Assembly: GCA_030695025.1 (NCBI GenBank)
Contig: JAUYTX010000033.1
Location: forward strand, 1-48,594
DNA length: 48,594 nucleotides
Direction of reading: 5' to 3'
Source: Bacteroidales bacterium
Lineage (GTDB): Bacteria > Bacteroidota > Bacteroidia > Bacteroidales > UBA932
Of this stretch, positions 32,200-42,503 are shown in pieces (positions within the stretch are counted from its first letter, which is position 1; each line of letters begins with the position of its first letter). Both the position numbers and the translations under genes were made by a program. Below the pieces are notes generated by a model. It searched no databases. It saw only the letters and a list, made by a program, of their open reading frames with translations, and was not told where the DNA came from.

Positions 32200-33792
32200 A
32201 TGGGATATTTTCTGGTATACATACTCAAGTCATCATTGTGCCTTGCGGCTTTCTACCTTTTTTACAAACTACTGCTAAGTCGGGACACTTTTCACCGTTT
32301 TAACAGGGTGGTACTATTATCAATCTTCATGCTGGCAGTAATCATTCCGTGGATTAATATTCCTGCAAATAAGGATTTTTCATATCCCGCAATATCATTA
32401 AACATTGAACATCTGTTAGAGCTGGCCAACTTTAACGAGCAAAGTAATAGTGTCAATGATACATCACACCTCCAACTTGCAAATCTATGGGCCTCCATGG
32501 TAACTCTTTTGTATTTAGCCGGAGTTGCCGTTACATTGTTATTCTCATTAATATCTATGATAATGATGATGAGAATGCTTTCAGGCAAAGGAGTTCAAAA
32601 AATTAAAACGGAAAACAGTGTTATTATTATAATTCATAAAGAAAAAACGGCACCCTTTTCATGGATGAAATACATAGCCATCGCGGAGCTGGATTACAAA
32701 GAAAACGGCAAGGAGATAATCTGCCATGAGATGGCCCACATCAAAGGGAGGCACTCATTAGATTTGATTTTATGTGAAATAGTGAAAAGCTTGCATTGGT
32801 TTAATCCAGCCTCGTGGCTTTTAAAACGCGAACTTAAAAACATTCATGAATATCAGGCAGATAATGCTGTAATTTTAGAAGGAACAAACGCTCAACAATA
32901 TCAACTATTATTAATTAAAAAAGCTGTTGGCGACAGGCTCTACACTATAGCCAACAGCTTTAATCACAGTAAACTTAAAAACAGAATTACCATGATTTCA
33001 AAAAGAAGATCAAACTTGTGGGCAACACTTAAAGTATTATATGTGTTGCCATTATCATTGGTTGCCGTAGCAGCCTTTGCAACAGAAGAGGTGTCTTTGG
33101 CACTTGCACCTGTATCTGAATTCAAAATTACAGATTTTATTCAGACAGACACAACAAAAACCAAAAAGAGAACAATTGAGATTAAAGCGACAAAAAAAGA
33201 GGTAAAAGTTTCCGGGAGTTCACACCATGATACATTATTCATCATAAAGTCTGCAGGGGACACCTCGAAAATTAGTATTAAAAAAGAGATAAACGTTTTT
33301 GTTTACGATTCAGATACTCTGAAGAATCACAAGTTTAAAAACAACTCAGATTCCAATGTCAAGGTTGCAGCATTTACATCTAAATCCGGCGATAGCGTTA
33401 ATGTAATTGTTTTTGTTGACGGAGTCGAGAAAGATATTGAAATTATCAAACAAATTGATTCTAAAGATATTAAAGAAGTTAAAGTTTTTAAAGGGTCAAA
33501 AGCTGTGACAGAGTATGGACAGAGGGCAAAAAATGGTGTTATTGTAGTGACTACAAAAAAAGAAAACTCGGCAGAAATTAAATTGAATGATGAGAAGGTG
33601 ATTGTGAAAATGTCTGATAAAGATGCCAATCCTCTTTATGTTATTGATGGAGTTATTCAGGAAAAAGCAACTCTCGATAAAATTGACCCAAAAACCATCT
33701 CCTCAATTAAAGTTCTTAAAGGCGATGCGGCAATAAATGAGTACGGAGATAGAGGGAAGCAAGGAGTTGTAATTATTACCCTAAAAAAGTAA
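32200..33792 (+). CDS. BlaR1-type M56 metalloprotease sensor with two C-terminal plug-like repeats
   Basis: 530-residue membrane protein. Four N-terminal helices (about 5-25, 36-52, 97-123, 280-296) hold a cytoplasmic M56 peptidase with zinc motif HEMAH (176-180) and the downstream HEYQAD (Glu217, Asp221). In place of the penicillin-binding sensor of BlaR1, the extracytoplasmic end has a charged linker and two copies of a TonB-plug-like module. Copy one is 400-454 (FVDGVEKDIE, DIKEVKVFKG, GVIVVTTKK). Copy two is 477-530 (VIDGVIQEKA, TISSIKVLKG, GVVIITLKK). The protease probably cleaves the BlaI-type repressor next door; the ligand is unknown. Confidence 0.88.
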   Translation: MGYFLVYILKSSLCLAAFYLFYKLLLSRDTFHRFNRVVLLSIFMLAVIIPWINIPANKDFSYPAISLNIEHLLELANFNEQSNSVNDTSHLQLANLWASMVTLLYLAGVAVTLLFSLISMIMMMRMLSGKGVQKIKTENSVIIIIHKEKTAPFSWMKYIAIAELDYKENGKEIICHEMAHIKGRHSLDLILCEIVKSLHWFNPASWLLKRELKNIHEYQADNAVILEGTNAQQYQLLLIKKAVGDRLYTIANSFNHSKLKNRITMISKRRSNLWATLKVLYVLPLSLVAVAAFATEEVSLALAPVSEFKITDFIQTDTTKTKKRTIEIKATKKEVKVSGSSHHDTLFIIKSAGDTSKISIKKEINVFVYDSDTLKNHKFKNNSDSNVKVAAFTSKSGDSVNVIVFVDGVEKDIEIIKQIDSKDIKEVKVFKGSKAVTEYGQRAKNGVIVVTTKKENSAEIKLNDEKVIVKMSDKDANPLYVIDGVIQEKATLDKIDPKTISSIKVLKGDAAINEYGDRGKQGVVIITLKK

Positions 33793-33821
33793 AATAAAAG
33801 CATTTAACCCAATTATTTTTG

Positions 33822-33829
33822 TAACTTTG
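33822..33829 (+). promoter_or_regulatory. -7 element for glyA
   Basis: TAACTTTG fully matches TAnnTTTG, 41 bp before the ATG at 33870. No clear -33 TTTG. Confidence 0.5.
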
Positions 33830-33869
33830 AAGACTCTTTTTTCAAACGAGTATTAAAAAAGTCACTATA

Positions 33870-35150
33870 ATGAAACAAGATCTTCAAATTTCGGAACTTA
33901 TAAAGAAAGAAGAAAACCGTCAGCTGCACGGAATCGAGTTGATAGCTTCAGAAAATTTTGTAAGTCCCCAGGTACTTGCCGCACTAGGCTCTGTGCTTAC
34001 AAATAAGTATGCTGAGGGGTATCCGGGAGCCAGATATTACGGAGGGTGCGAGGTTGTAGATATGGTTGAACAACTTGCGATTGACCGTCTATGCCAGCTC
34101 TTTGGTGCAGAGTATGCCAATGTACAGCCCCATTCGGGAGCTCAGGCAAATATGGCTGTTTTTATGGCTTGTCTCAAGCCGGGAGATACCTTTATGGGTC
34201 TGGACCTTGCTCACGGTGGTCACCTTACTCACGGCTCTCCGGTAAACATGTCAGGGATGTGGTATAATGCTGTTGCTTACCAGGTAAGCGAAGAGACAGG
34301 AACCATTGACTATGATGAAATGGAGAGAAAGGCTCTGGAGCACAAACCAAAAATGCTTATTGGTGGTGCCTCTGCGTATTCAAGAGAGTGGGATTGGGCT
34401 CGTATGCGTGAAATTGCAGATAAGGTTGGCGCAATATTTCTGGTTGACATGGCTCATCCGGCAGGTCTTATTGCAGCCGGTCTGCTTGAAAACCCTGTAA
34501 AACATGCTCATATTGTTACATCTACTACACATAAGACATTAAGAGGCCCACGCGGCGGCATTATACTTATGGGTAAAGATTTTGAGAATCCATTTGGAAT
34601 TAAAACGCCTAAAGGAGAGACCAAGATGATGTCAGCAGTTCTTAACTCAAGTGTCTTCCCCGGAATTCAGGGAGGCCCACTGGAGCATTGTATAGCTGCA
34701 AAAGCGGTTTCGTTTTTTGAAGCATTGCAACCGGAATTCAAGTTATATCAGATACAGGTCCAGAAAAATGCTGCCGCAATGGCTGCTGCCTTTGTTGAAA
34801 AAGGATACAAAGTTATATCAGGAGGGACAGATAACCATCTTATGCTTATTGACCTCAGAAGTAAATTTCCTGAGCTTACCGGTAAGGTTGCAGAAAAGGC
34901 ACTGGTAACAGCAGATATCACTGTAAATAAGAACATGGTTCCCTTTGACAGCAGGTCTCCTTTCCAAACATCAGGTATTCGCGTAGGCACTCCTGCAATT
35001 ACATCAAGAGGCTTGATTGAGAAGGACATGCCATTCATCGTTGACCTCATTGATAAAGTGCTTTCAAACCTTGGTAACGAAACTGCAATTGCAGAGGTTA
35101 GAGAAACAACCAGGAAGAAGATGCATGGTTTACCACTAAACATCTGGTAA
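33870..35150 (+). CDS. glyA: Serine hydroxymethyltransferase
   Basis: PLP enzyme that interconverts serine and glycine and loads one-carbon units on tetrahydrofolate, 426 residues (normal length). Motifs: [55 protein letters not shown] and the PLP lysine in [12 protein letters not shown] (Lys222). It is single-gene, with its own promoter; the convergent OstA-type gene ends 16 bp downstream. The C-terminal part has the family's [14 protein letters not shown]. Confidence 0.97.
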   Translation: MKQDLQISELIKKEENRQLHGIELIASENFVSPQVLAALGSVLTNKYAEGYPGARYYGGCEVVDMVEQLAIDRLCQLFGAEYANVQPHSGAQANMAVFMACLKPGDTFMGLDLAHGGHLTHGSPVNMSGMWYNAVAYQVSEETGTIDYDEMERKALEHKPKMLIGGASAYSREWDWARMREIADKVGAIFLVDMAHPAGLIAAGLLENPVKHAHIVTSTTHKTLRGPRGGIILMGKDFENPFGIKTPKGETKMMSAVLNSSVFPGIQGGPLEHCIAAKAVSFFEALQPEFKLYQIQVQKNAAAMAAAFVEKGYKVISGGTDNHLMLIDLRSKFPELTGKVAEKALVTADITVNKNMVPFDSRSPFQTSGIRVGTPAITSRGLIEKDMPFIVDLIDKVLSNLGNETAIAEVRETTRKKMHGLPLNIW

Positions 35151-35165
35151 ATTTCCGCGCCGGTT

Positions 35166-37304
35166 TCAGTCAGACTCGTTCTTGATTAGCACTGTCTCAG
35201 TAGTTGTCTCTTTTTTAATGACCGTTGGATCGTTAGATTCTGTTTCGATTCCCTCTACTTCAATTTTCGCCTCTTCAGGCGGTTTGGGTTCGCGTGTTTT
35301 GATTATTATATCGGGAATTTCAGGGGTTATTTTGAAGAATCTGCTGGTTTGTCCATAAGTGGGTAATGAAACGGTAAGAATTTGCGATCGTTCTGATTTT
35401 CTTATTATTCTGTTACATACTGCAAATCTGTCAGCAGGTCTTTCGCTATCTCTAAGGTTGAAGCCTTTGAGTCTCTTCCTGGAGGGTTCCAGATCAATTA
35501 TCGGATATAGAACGCTTTTTGCGTTATCAATATAGTGGGCCTTTTCAAGATTCTGATCGACAATCCTTGCAGTCATGGTTTTACACTCTTTGTGATTCAT
35601 CGTTGTCAAAATGCTGTCTTCGGCAATGAAAACCAGCAGATTAATTCCTCCAAATGCATCAACCCTTGACAATTCACCCTCTTTGAAATGTAAGATGATA
35701 TCTGTCCCCTTTAACTGATTATAGTGAAGAGAGTCCTCTTTAGCCATAGCAAAGGCATTAGATAAAAACTCAACCTTGCGAAGCTTCTTATTGTCAATAA
35801 CCAGCTGGATACTGTCTGATGTAAACTGGTTTTTATCGTTCCACATGACTGGTTCTTTGAACATGCGAACAATTGAGTCGATAGAGTTAAATATTAGTGA
35901 GTCGCACTTTCCTTGCAGGTTGCTTCTGTGAAAGCGTACATTTTTATTGGCCAGAATAAATCTGATCAAAGTAGAATCTACTGCCGGTAAGGTGTCTTTT
36001 ATGTTTTTCAATGCAAGACTATCTTTTATTTTTAAAAGAGTGTCTGCAATAATTTTATCCCGGGCACTGTTAATTCTTAAACTGTCCGGTATGTTTATAA
36101 GATCACCTTTGGCAATAGTAAGTGTGTCAGAGGTTGAGTTTGTGGCCGAACTGGTTCTTTGCCGGGATGATGTGTTTTGTCTTCTCTGTTGCTGGGGAGG
36201 AGGTAGTTGTTTGTTCTCAGTAATATTTTCAGTTTTTCCTGCTGGAGGTGTTGGTTTGCTGCGCATTGCAGCAATAGGATCAATTTTGCTCTGATCGTAC
36301 CTCTTTTTTGATTGAGCGACTGTTGCCGAGTCGGCAAGATATCTTGGAACAGAGTTATAAAGCATTGTGTCTGCCGCTATAAAGAGTGTGTCCGGCTTAT
36401 TATCTTCAATAGAGTAAAAAGCAATGGAAGGGTTGTTATAGAGCTTTGCAAAGGCAGGTTCCCTGGAATACCGGGCGAAATCAGAAAAGATTATCAGAGA
36501 TTGAACAGTATCAAGAATCTGGACATTCTGAGACAATTCAGCGTTACCTTCCGGTGCGTTGTAAAAAATCCTCTCTGCCCAGACTTCGGTTTTGGGATCA
36601 AGAAGGTAAACACTCTTTTCAAAATTATAAAGCTCTTTCTCTCGTTCATACCAACCGTTTCCGGCTCTTAGATATGAATCGTTTTGCCATATTGAAGTTT
36701 GTCCTAAAAATTCTGCTCTGTTTTCATTGGCGTAATAGGCCAGGGAGTCAGACTTAAGCACCAGAGAATCGGACATCATCTCAACATTTTTGAGAAACTT
36801 GAATTTCTCAATTTTTGAATCGTAGTAACCGTAATTACTCTCTATTATATTGCCATCCTTGTCAATCATGGCACCTCCATCGTAGAACCACGCAACACTG
36901 TCTTTTGTATTGAAATCAAGATAGAAGGTTCTCAACCGGTTACTATCCCTATCCATTAGCTCAACAATGTGGCCTCTTACTTTAGCCAGAGAGCTGTCGG
37001 CAATATAATGGATTCTGTCACCGGAAAGAGAGGTGTTGTTCTGAATTATTTTTACATTTCCTATTGCATCAACAGTATTAAGACTTACGTCCCAAATAGC
37101 TGTATCACAAATAATAAGGGTGTTGTTATGTAGGAATTGAGCGGGTCCGGTTATCCTCCTGATGTTTCTGGATTCATTCTGGTACATCTCAGCCGTATTG
37201 GCCTTAATGAGTCGTACATACCTCTCCTCTTGAAGGTTTTGCTGGCCCTTCAGTGGAATTGCAACAATCAGAAAAAGCAGAAGAAATGTAGTGTTTATTC
37301 TCAT
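35166..37304 (-). CDS. OstA-like protein (LptA/OstA family, LPS transport related)
   Basis: 712-residue protein with a signal peptide (about 1-20) and an N-terminal beta-jelly-roll OstA region (about 25-240: SGDRIHYIADSSLAKVRGHI, VEMMSDSLVLKSDSLAYYAN), which resembles LptA/LptD N-terminal domains. A Pro/Gln/Ser/Thr-rich linker follows (about 345-395, PPPQQQRRQN). Another OstA-like beta stretch then runs from 420 to 640, and the tail is acidic. No LptD-type barrel is seen, so this is a periplasmic OstA-like protein of a type found in Bacteroidota. Its start overlaps the stop of the SurA-type gene by 4 bp, so the two are translationally coupled. Confidence 0.83.
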   Translation of the reverse strand: MRINTTFLLLFLIVAIPLKGQQNLQEERYVRLIKANTAEMYQNESRNIRRITGPAQFLHNNTLIICDTAIWDVSLNTVDAIGNVKIIQNNTSLSGDRIHYIADSSLAKVRGHIVELMDRDSNRLRTFYLDFNTKDSVAWFYDGGAMIDKDGNIIESNYGYYDSKIEKFKFLKNVEMMSDSLVLKSDSLAYYANENRAEFLGQTSIWQNDSYLRAGNGWYEREKELYNFEKSVYLLDPKTEVWAERIFYNAPEGNAELSQNVQILDTVQSLIIFSDFARYSREPAFAKLYNNPSIAFYSIEDNKPDTLFIAADTMLYNSVPRYLADSATVAQSKKRYDQSKIDPIAAMRSKPTPPAGKTENITENKQLPPPQQQRRQNTSSRQRTSSATNSTSDTLTIAKGDLINIPDSLRINSARDKIIADTLLKIKDSLALKNIKDTLPAVDSTLIRFILANKNVRFHRSNLQGKCDSLIFNSIDSIVRMFKEPVMWNDKNQFTSDSIQLVIDNKKLRKVEFLSNAFAMAKEDSLHYNQLKGTDIILHFKEGELSRVDAFGGINLLVFIAEDSILTTMNHKECKTMTARIVDQNLEKAHYIDNAKSVLYPIIDLEPSRKRLKGFNLRDSERPADRFAVCNRIIRKSERSQILTVSLPTYGQTSRFFKITPEIPDIIIKTREPKPPEEAKIEVEGIETESNDPTVIKKETTTETVLIKNESD

Positions 37305-38668
37305 TTAAGCCATCCATCTTTGAGGAAGGGACAATTTTGGAATAAAGGGTCTATCCTTATAAATGTTGTCTCCTTTTTCTTCTCTATGAATTTCATTATT
37401 TCATCCATAGCTGCCTTGTTTTTTGCTTCGTTAAGAAGCTCATTGTAGTCATCCTTAAAGTTGGCAACATGAGAAGGGATAATCTTCTCCAGCATTATAA
37501 TCTTGTAAACGATATTCCCGCTTTGCCCTTCATCGTCAGTTGTTTCAAAAGGCTCAGAAATTTCGCCCTCTTTAAGATCTTTAATAATGTTATAGTCTGA
37601 CGGTTTCAATTGGTCTTTAATAAAATAGGCTGAACCTGAATATTTATCTGATACTAAGCCTCCGTTCACAAACGATTTGATATCATGTGAAAACTTTCTG
37701 GCAGCATGCTCAAATGTGATGCTGTCTTTTACAAGAAGAGTTTTGATACTGTCAAGTTTATTGAATGCCTTTGATCTGTCATCGTTATTAAATTCGGGTC
37801 TGAGGAGGATGTGTCTGGCATTAAACATTTCGCCCTCTTTCTTAATCATCTGTATAAGGTGAAACCCATATTCGGTCTCTACTATCTGTGATACCTGACC
37901 CTCTTTCAAGGCCATTGCTGCGTCTGAGAAGGCAGGTAAATACAATGTCTTTGATGCCATTCCAAGCTCTCCGCCCCTGGCTGAATTACTTGGATCTTGT
38001 GAATAGAGTGTTGCCAGTGTACTGAATCGTTCTCCCTTCATAATCCTTTCACGAAACTCCAGCAGCCTCTCTTTAACAGCAATTACAGCTCCCTCTTTGT
38101 CAGGGTACTGAACTATATGGCGATATTTGTATTGAGTTGAAATTACGGGCAGTGAATCAGGATGGCTGTTTTTGTAAAATTTCTCAACATCTGAGGGGCT
38201 CAGATCCGGAGCTTTAGCTGCCACATTACCTCTCATCTCCTGAGTAAGAAATTGTTCTGTTAATGCCTCTCTCCACTCCTCCCTTAGCCTGAAAAGTGGT
38301 TTTTTGAAATACTCCTCTGCGGCTTTCTCTCCTCCAAGTTTTGAAAGTACATCAGCAATTCTTCTGCTCAACTCGCTCTCAACCTGTGATGGGTTAGCCG
38401 TTAAGCTGTCAAGACGTGCCTGTGTGAGAAAGAGTTTCTGAATAAGCATGTTCTCGAGAACATTGCATCTGATATTTCTGTCAGATGTAATACCCTGAAG
38501 CATCATCATCTGTACCTCGGCTTCCAATGCAGAGAGCTGAATCATATCGTTTCCTATAAGGGCAATGGTTTTGTCAATAAGCCCTTTTTCATATCTCTGT
38601 GAAAATGCTGGGGAAACCGATAGTATTGCTGCTGTTACAACAATTGTTTTTAAAATGCTATTTTTCAT
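37301..38668 (-). CDS. SurA-type periplasmic peptidyl-prolyl isomerase/chaperone
   Basis: 455-residue chaperone with a signal peptide (about 1-23), a SurA-like N-domain (DKTIALIGNDMIQLSALEAE near 32-51) and two parvulin domains. Domain one is about 176-280, with YKYRHIVQYP, SQDPSNSARGGELG and EYGFHLIQM. Domain two is about 283-395, with NARHILLRP and FVNGGLVSD. It helps outer-membrane proteins fold. It overlaps the upstream lipoprotein gene by 11 bp and OstA by 4 bp, inside the guaB operon. Confidence 0.9.
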   Translation of the reverse strand: MKNSILKTIVVTAAILSVSPAFSQRYEKGLIDKTIALIGNDMIQLSALEAEVQMMMLQGITSDRNIRCNVLENMLIQKLFLTQARLDSLTANPSQVESELSRRIADVLSKLGGEKAAEEYFKKPLFRLREEWREALTEQFLTQEMRGNVAAKAPDLSPSDVEKFYKNSHPDSLPVISTQYKYRHIVQYPDKEGAVIAVKERLLEFRERIMKGERFSTLATLYSQDPSNSARGGELGMASKTLYLPAFSDAAMALKEGQVSQIVETEYGFHLIQMIKKEGEMFNARHILLRPEFNNDDRSKAFNKLDSIKTLLVKDSITFEHAARKFSHDIKSFVNGGLVSDKYSGSAYFIKDQLKPSDYNIIKDLKEGEISEPFETTDDEGQSGNIVYKIIMLEKIIPSHVANFKDDYNELLNEAKNKAAMDEIMKFIEKKKETTFIRIDPLFQNCPFLKDGWLK

Positions 38669-39527
38669 TTCGGGTATTATCGTTTATGTTCAGTTTTATT
38701 TTATTGTTTTCCAAGGCCTCTTTGATAAGATCCTTTTCAAGTCCTGCTATAAGAGCCTGTTTCCTGCGGCTTATAATAATCTCTTTAATTCTTGGAAGAT
38801 AGTACTCAAATGGTGGGTTACCGTTTGGGGCTATCCTCTGAGGAAAATAGGCAAAATAGCTGTAAAGAGAGTCCTGAGCTTCGATATATGAAGCTGATTT
38901 TAGCATCTCTTCGCACCTGTATAAATCTAAAGGCAATTCTCTTGCCACAAATGAGAGATCAACCCATTTATTGTTAAAATTGTTGTATCTCTCCGCTGAA
39001 TTGTAGCTTATTCTCTCCAATTCGTCAATATCTTCAAGCGCGTCAGTTCTGTACATGCTCCTTAATCTGGATAGATTGGGTGATGATGAAGAGATCTTAA
39101 TTACTCTGGCTTTTACAACAGAGTTGTTAACAGTAATGGTACCTGAATTCTCCTGGTAGTATGCCCTTGCTTCCTGATCTGAAACCAGGGTGTCAAGACG
39201 TTTTTCTATATATTGCTTTTCGTATCGGTAAACAAGAAGAGAGGTTCTGTAATCCCGCAGCTCCCCCTCAACATCTTTGTCAGACTTTGAGAGTTCTGCC
39301 TCTGCCTTTGACAGCAAAAGATATTTAAGTGCCCATGAATTAATATACTGGCGTACCATCATGATGCTGTCGCTGTATGAAGTTCCGGGGGGGATAAGGT
39401 TTTTAATATCCTCTTTATAAAGATAGTTTTCACCAACGCGGGCAACAACTACGTCACCTGAGCGGAACTCCAGCAAATTGCAGGAGGTTACTGTCAGAAG
39501 AAGCGCAATGGCCGCGAATAATTTCAT
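38658..39527 (-). CDS. Lipoprotein related to SurA/PPIase N-domain
   Basis: 289-residue lipoprotein (lipobox TVTSC, Cys16). Mature residues 30-130 follow the SurA N-domain pattern (VVARVGENYLYKEDIKNLIP, QYINSWALKYLLLSKAEAEL), with helices and charged residues, but no recognisable parvulin domain follows. The C-terminal half is helical. It is therefore probably a chaperone-like outer-membrane assembly lipoprotein rather than an active isomerase. It lies directly after guaB, with no bases between, and overlaps the SurA-type gene by 11 bp. Confidence 0.75.
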   Translation of the reverse strand: MKLFAAIALLLTVTSCNLLEFRSGDVVVARVGENYLYKEDIKNLIPPGTSYSDSIMMVRQYINSWALKYLLLSKAEAELSKSDKDVEGELRDYRTSLLVYRYEKQYIEKRLDTLVSDQEARAYYQENSGTITVNNSVVKARVIKISSSSPNLSRLRSMYRTDALEDIDELERISYNSAERYNNFNNKWVDLSFVARELPLDLYRCEEMLKSASYIEAQDSLYSYFAYFPQRIAPNGNPPFEYYLPRIKEIIISRRKQALIAGLEKDLIKEALENNKIKLNINDNTRNEK

Positions 39528-41027
<1,500 letters not shown>

Positions 41028-41038
41028 TTAAAAAATAG

Positions 41039-41977
41039 TTACTGCCCGTAGAGCCTCGATTGAAATGTATCCCGCTCCTCCAATCGTTTTTCGAGCATTC
41101 TGATCAGCTCGACATTTCGTATAAAACCCCATGGATTGTTTTTCACAAATCTTGGGGGCATCTCTCCGGCAAAACGTTCAATATATACATCGGGCCTTAG
41201 AAGTTCCAGAATGTCAATAAAAAAGTCAATGTATTGTTCAAGGCCAAATTGGTAAAAGTCACCCGGATTTTCTTGAAAGTCCTTTTCCATTGCGGTGCCT
41301 GTTACAATCTGGAGCTGGTGAAATTTTACTGACTGCAAAGGGAGTCTGTTGATCTCACCGGCAACAGCCAACATCTGTTTCGGAGTCTCTCCGGGCAGTC
41401 CTAAAATAAAGTGAGCCCCCTGATCGATACCGTATGAGGCGGTTTTAAAGATCGCCTCAACTGCCTGATTATAGTTATGACCTCTGTTTATTCTTTCAAG
41501 TGTTGTGTCGTATATTGATTCTATACCATATTCAACAACCACAATTCTCTCTTTGGCAACCTCTGCCAGATATTCAAGTTTAGCATCATCTATGCAATCC
41601 GGCCTTGTCCCTAATACTATTCCTGACACAAGGGGGTGCTCAAGAGCCTCCCCGTATAACAGCTTCAGCTTTTCCAGGGGAGCATTTGTGTTGGAAAATG
41701 GCTGAAAGTAAGCAAGGTACTTTTCAGCTGTTCTGTATCTTCTCCTGTGAAATTCTATTCCCTCGTTCAGCTGTAGAGTTATGCTTTTATCAGGGGTGCT
41801 GTATGACGGGTGAAATGCTTCGTTGTTGCAATATGTACACCCTCCCACAGCTACGGTACCATCTCTGTTGGGACATGAAAACCCTGCGTCAATCACAATT
41901 TTTTGCAGGCGACTGCCATACTTCTCCTTGTGATATCCAACATAGGTGTTAAATCTTCTGTTGCCGGCGAATCTCAT
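41039..41977 (-). CDS. Radical SAM protein, TIGR01212/YhcC type
   Basis: 312-residue radical SAM enzyme related to Elp3-like YhcC proteins. The [4Fe-4S] cysteines are Cys35, Cys47 and Cys50 (SCPNRDGTV then GGCTYCNNEAF), a C-x11-C-x2-C spacing typical of this subgroup, followed by FQPFSNTNAPLEKLK and LGTRPDCIDD. The N-terminus (RRFNTYVGYHKEKYG) is also the family start. The reaction is not established; members may act on tRNA or a related substrate. The YhcH-type gene starts 10 bp upstream on the same strand, so the two form an operon. Confidence 0.9.
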   Translation of the reverse strand: MRFAGNRRFNTYVGYHKEKYGSRLQKIVIDAGFSCPNRDGTVAVGGCTYCNNEAFHPSYSTPDKSITLQLNEGIEFHRRRYRTAEKYLAYFQPFSNTNAPLEKLKLLYGEALEHPLVSGIVLGTRPDCIDDAKLEYLAEVAKERIVVVEYGIESIYDTTLERINRGHNYNQAVEAIFKTASYGIDQGAHFILGLPGETPKQMLAVAGEINRLPLQSVKFHQLQIVTGTAMEKDFQENPGDFYQFGLEQYIDFFIDILELLRPDVYIERFAGEMPPRFVKNNPWGFIRNVELIRMLEKRLEERDTFQSRLYGQ

Positions 41978-41987
41978 TTTTGGCAGG

Positions 41988-42434
41988 TTACATTAAAACC
42001 TTTATTACTGCCTTTTTAATTTTGCCTGTTCCTATAAGAGGGGCATGAGCATCATAGGGGAATACTATTGCTATGTTTCCCGGACCAAGGGTGACAAAAC
42101 TCTCAGGCTCCTCTTCAAGAAAAGCAATATCTTTATCTCTATCGTAAGAGGTGTTATCTCCCATGCATCTGCCTCTATCCCTCAACCCTATTGTCTCTGT
42201 TCCATCTATTAAGATATGTACATCAATATATGAGTCATGAACCTCCAGTTTGGGAAGTTCAAGTCCTTTGGCCTCCCCCTCCCATATGGTGCAGTAAACC
42301 TCTCTCCCCTTTATAGGGTATTCTCCTGCTTCCAAAGACTCAGGAGGGTTCTTTTTTAGAAATTCGTATGCCGCAGCAAATCTGGAGTGGAGGTTTAGAT
42401 ACCTCTCAAAACCTTTCAAAGAATCGACTATCAT
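41988..42434 (-). CDS. YhcH/YjgK/YiaL-family protein
   Basis: Cupin-fold protein of about 148 residues: MIVDSLKGFERYLNLHSRF at the start, HDSYIDVHILIDGTETIGLR and the C-terminal AIVFPYDAHAPLIG carry the metal-binding His/Asp/Glu positions of the family. Members are linked to sugar or sialic-acid metabolism and biofilm formation, and the substrate is uncertain. The ATG at 42434 is preferred over ATG 42488 because the TATATTTG -7 element (42452-42459) would lie inside the longer form. Two divergent -7 elements share this gap. Confidence 0.87.
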   Translation of the reverse strand: MIVDSLKGFERYLNLHSRFAAAYEFLKKNPPESLEAGEYPIKGREVYCTIWEGEAKGLELPKLEVHDSYIDVHILIDGTETIGLRDRGRCMGDNTSYDRDKDIAFLEEEPESFVTLGPGNIAIVFPYDAHAPLIGTGKIKKAVIKVLM

Positions 42435-42451
42435 TATTAAAGAAATTTCTG

Positions 42452-42468
42452 CAAATATAGTATCTTTG
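42452..42468. promoter_or_regulatory. Back-to-back -7 elements for the YhcH and DUF187 genes
   Basis: Minus strand TATATTTG at 42452-42459 serves the YhcH-type gene; plus strand TATCTTTG at 42461-42468 serves the DUF187 gene. A single base separates them, so the two promoters must exclude each other at least partly. Confidence 0.6.
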
Positions 42469-42503
42469 TAAGGATATACTAACCCCATAAAGTTTAAACC
42501 GCT

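Noticed and set aside
31826-33792. Beta-lactam resistance module
   Set aside because: BlaI- and BlaR1-type proteins are present but there is no beta-lactamase or PBP gene adjacent, and the sensor domain is not penicillin-binding.
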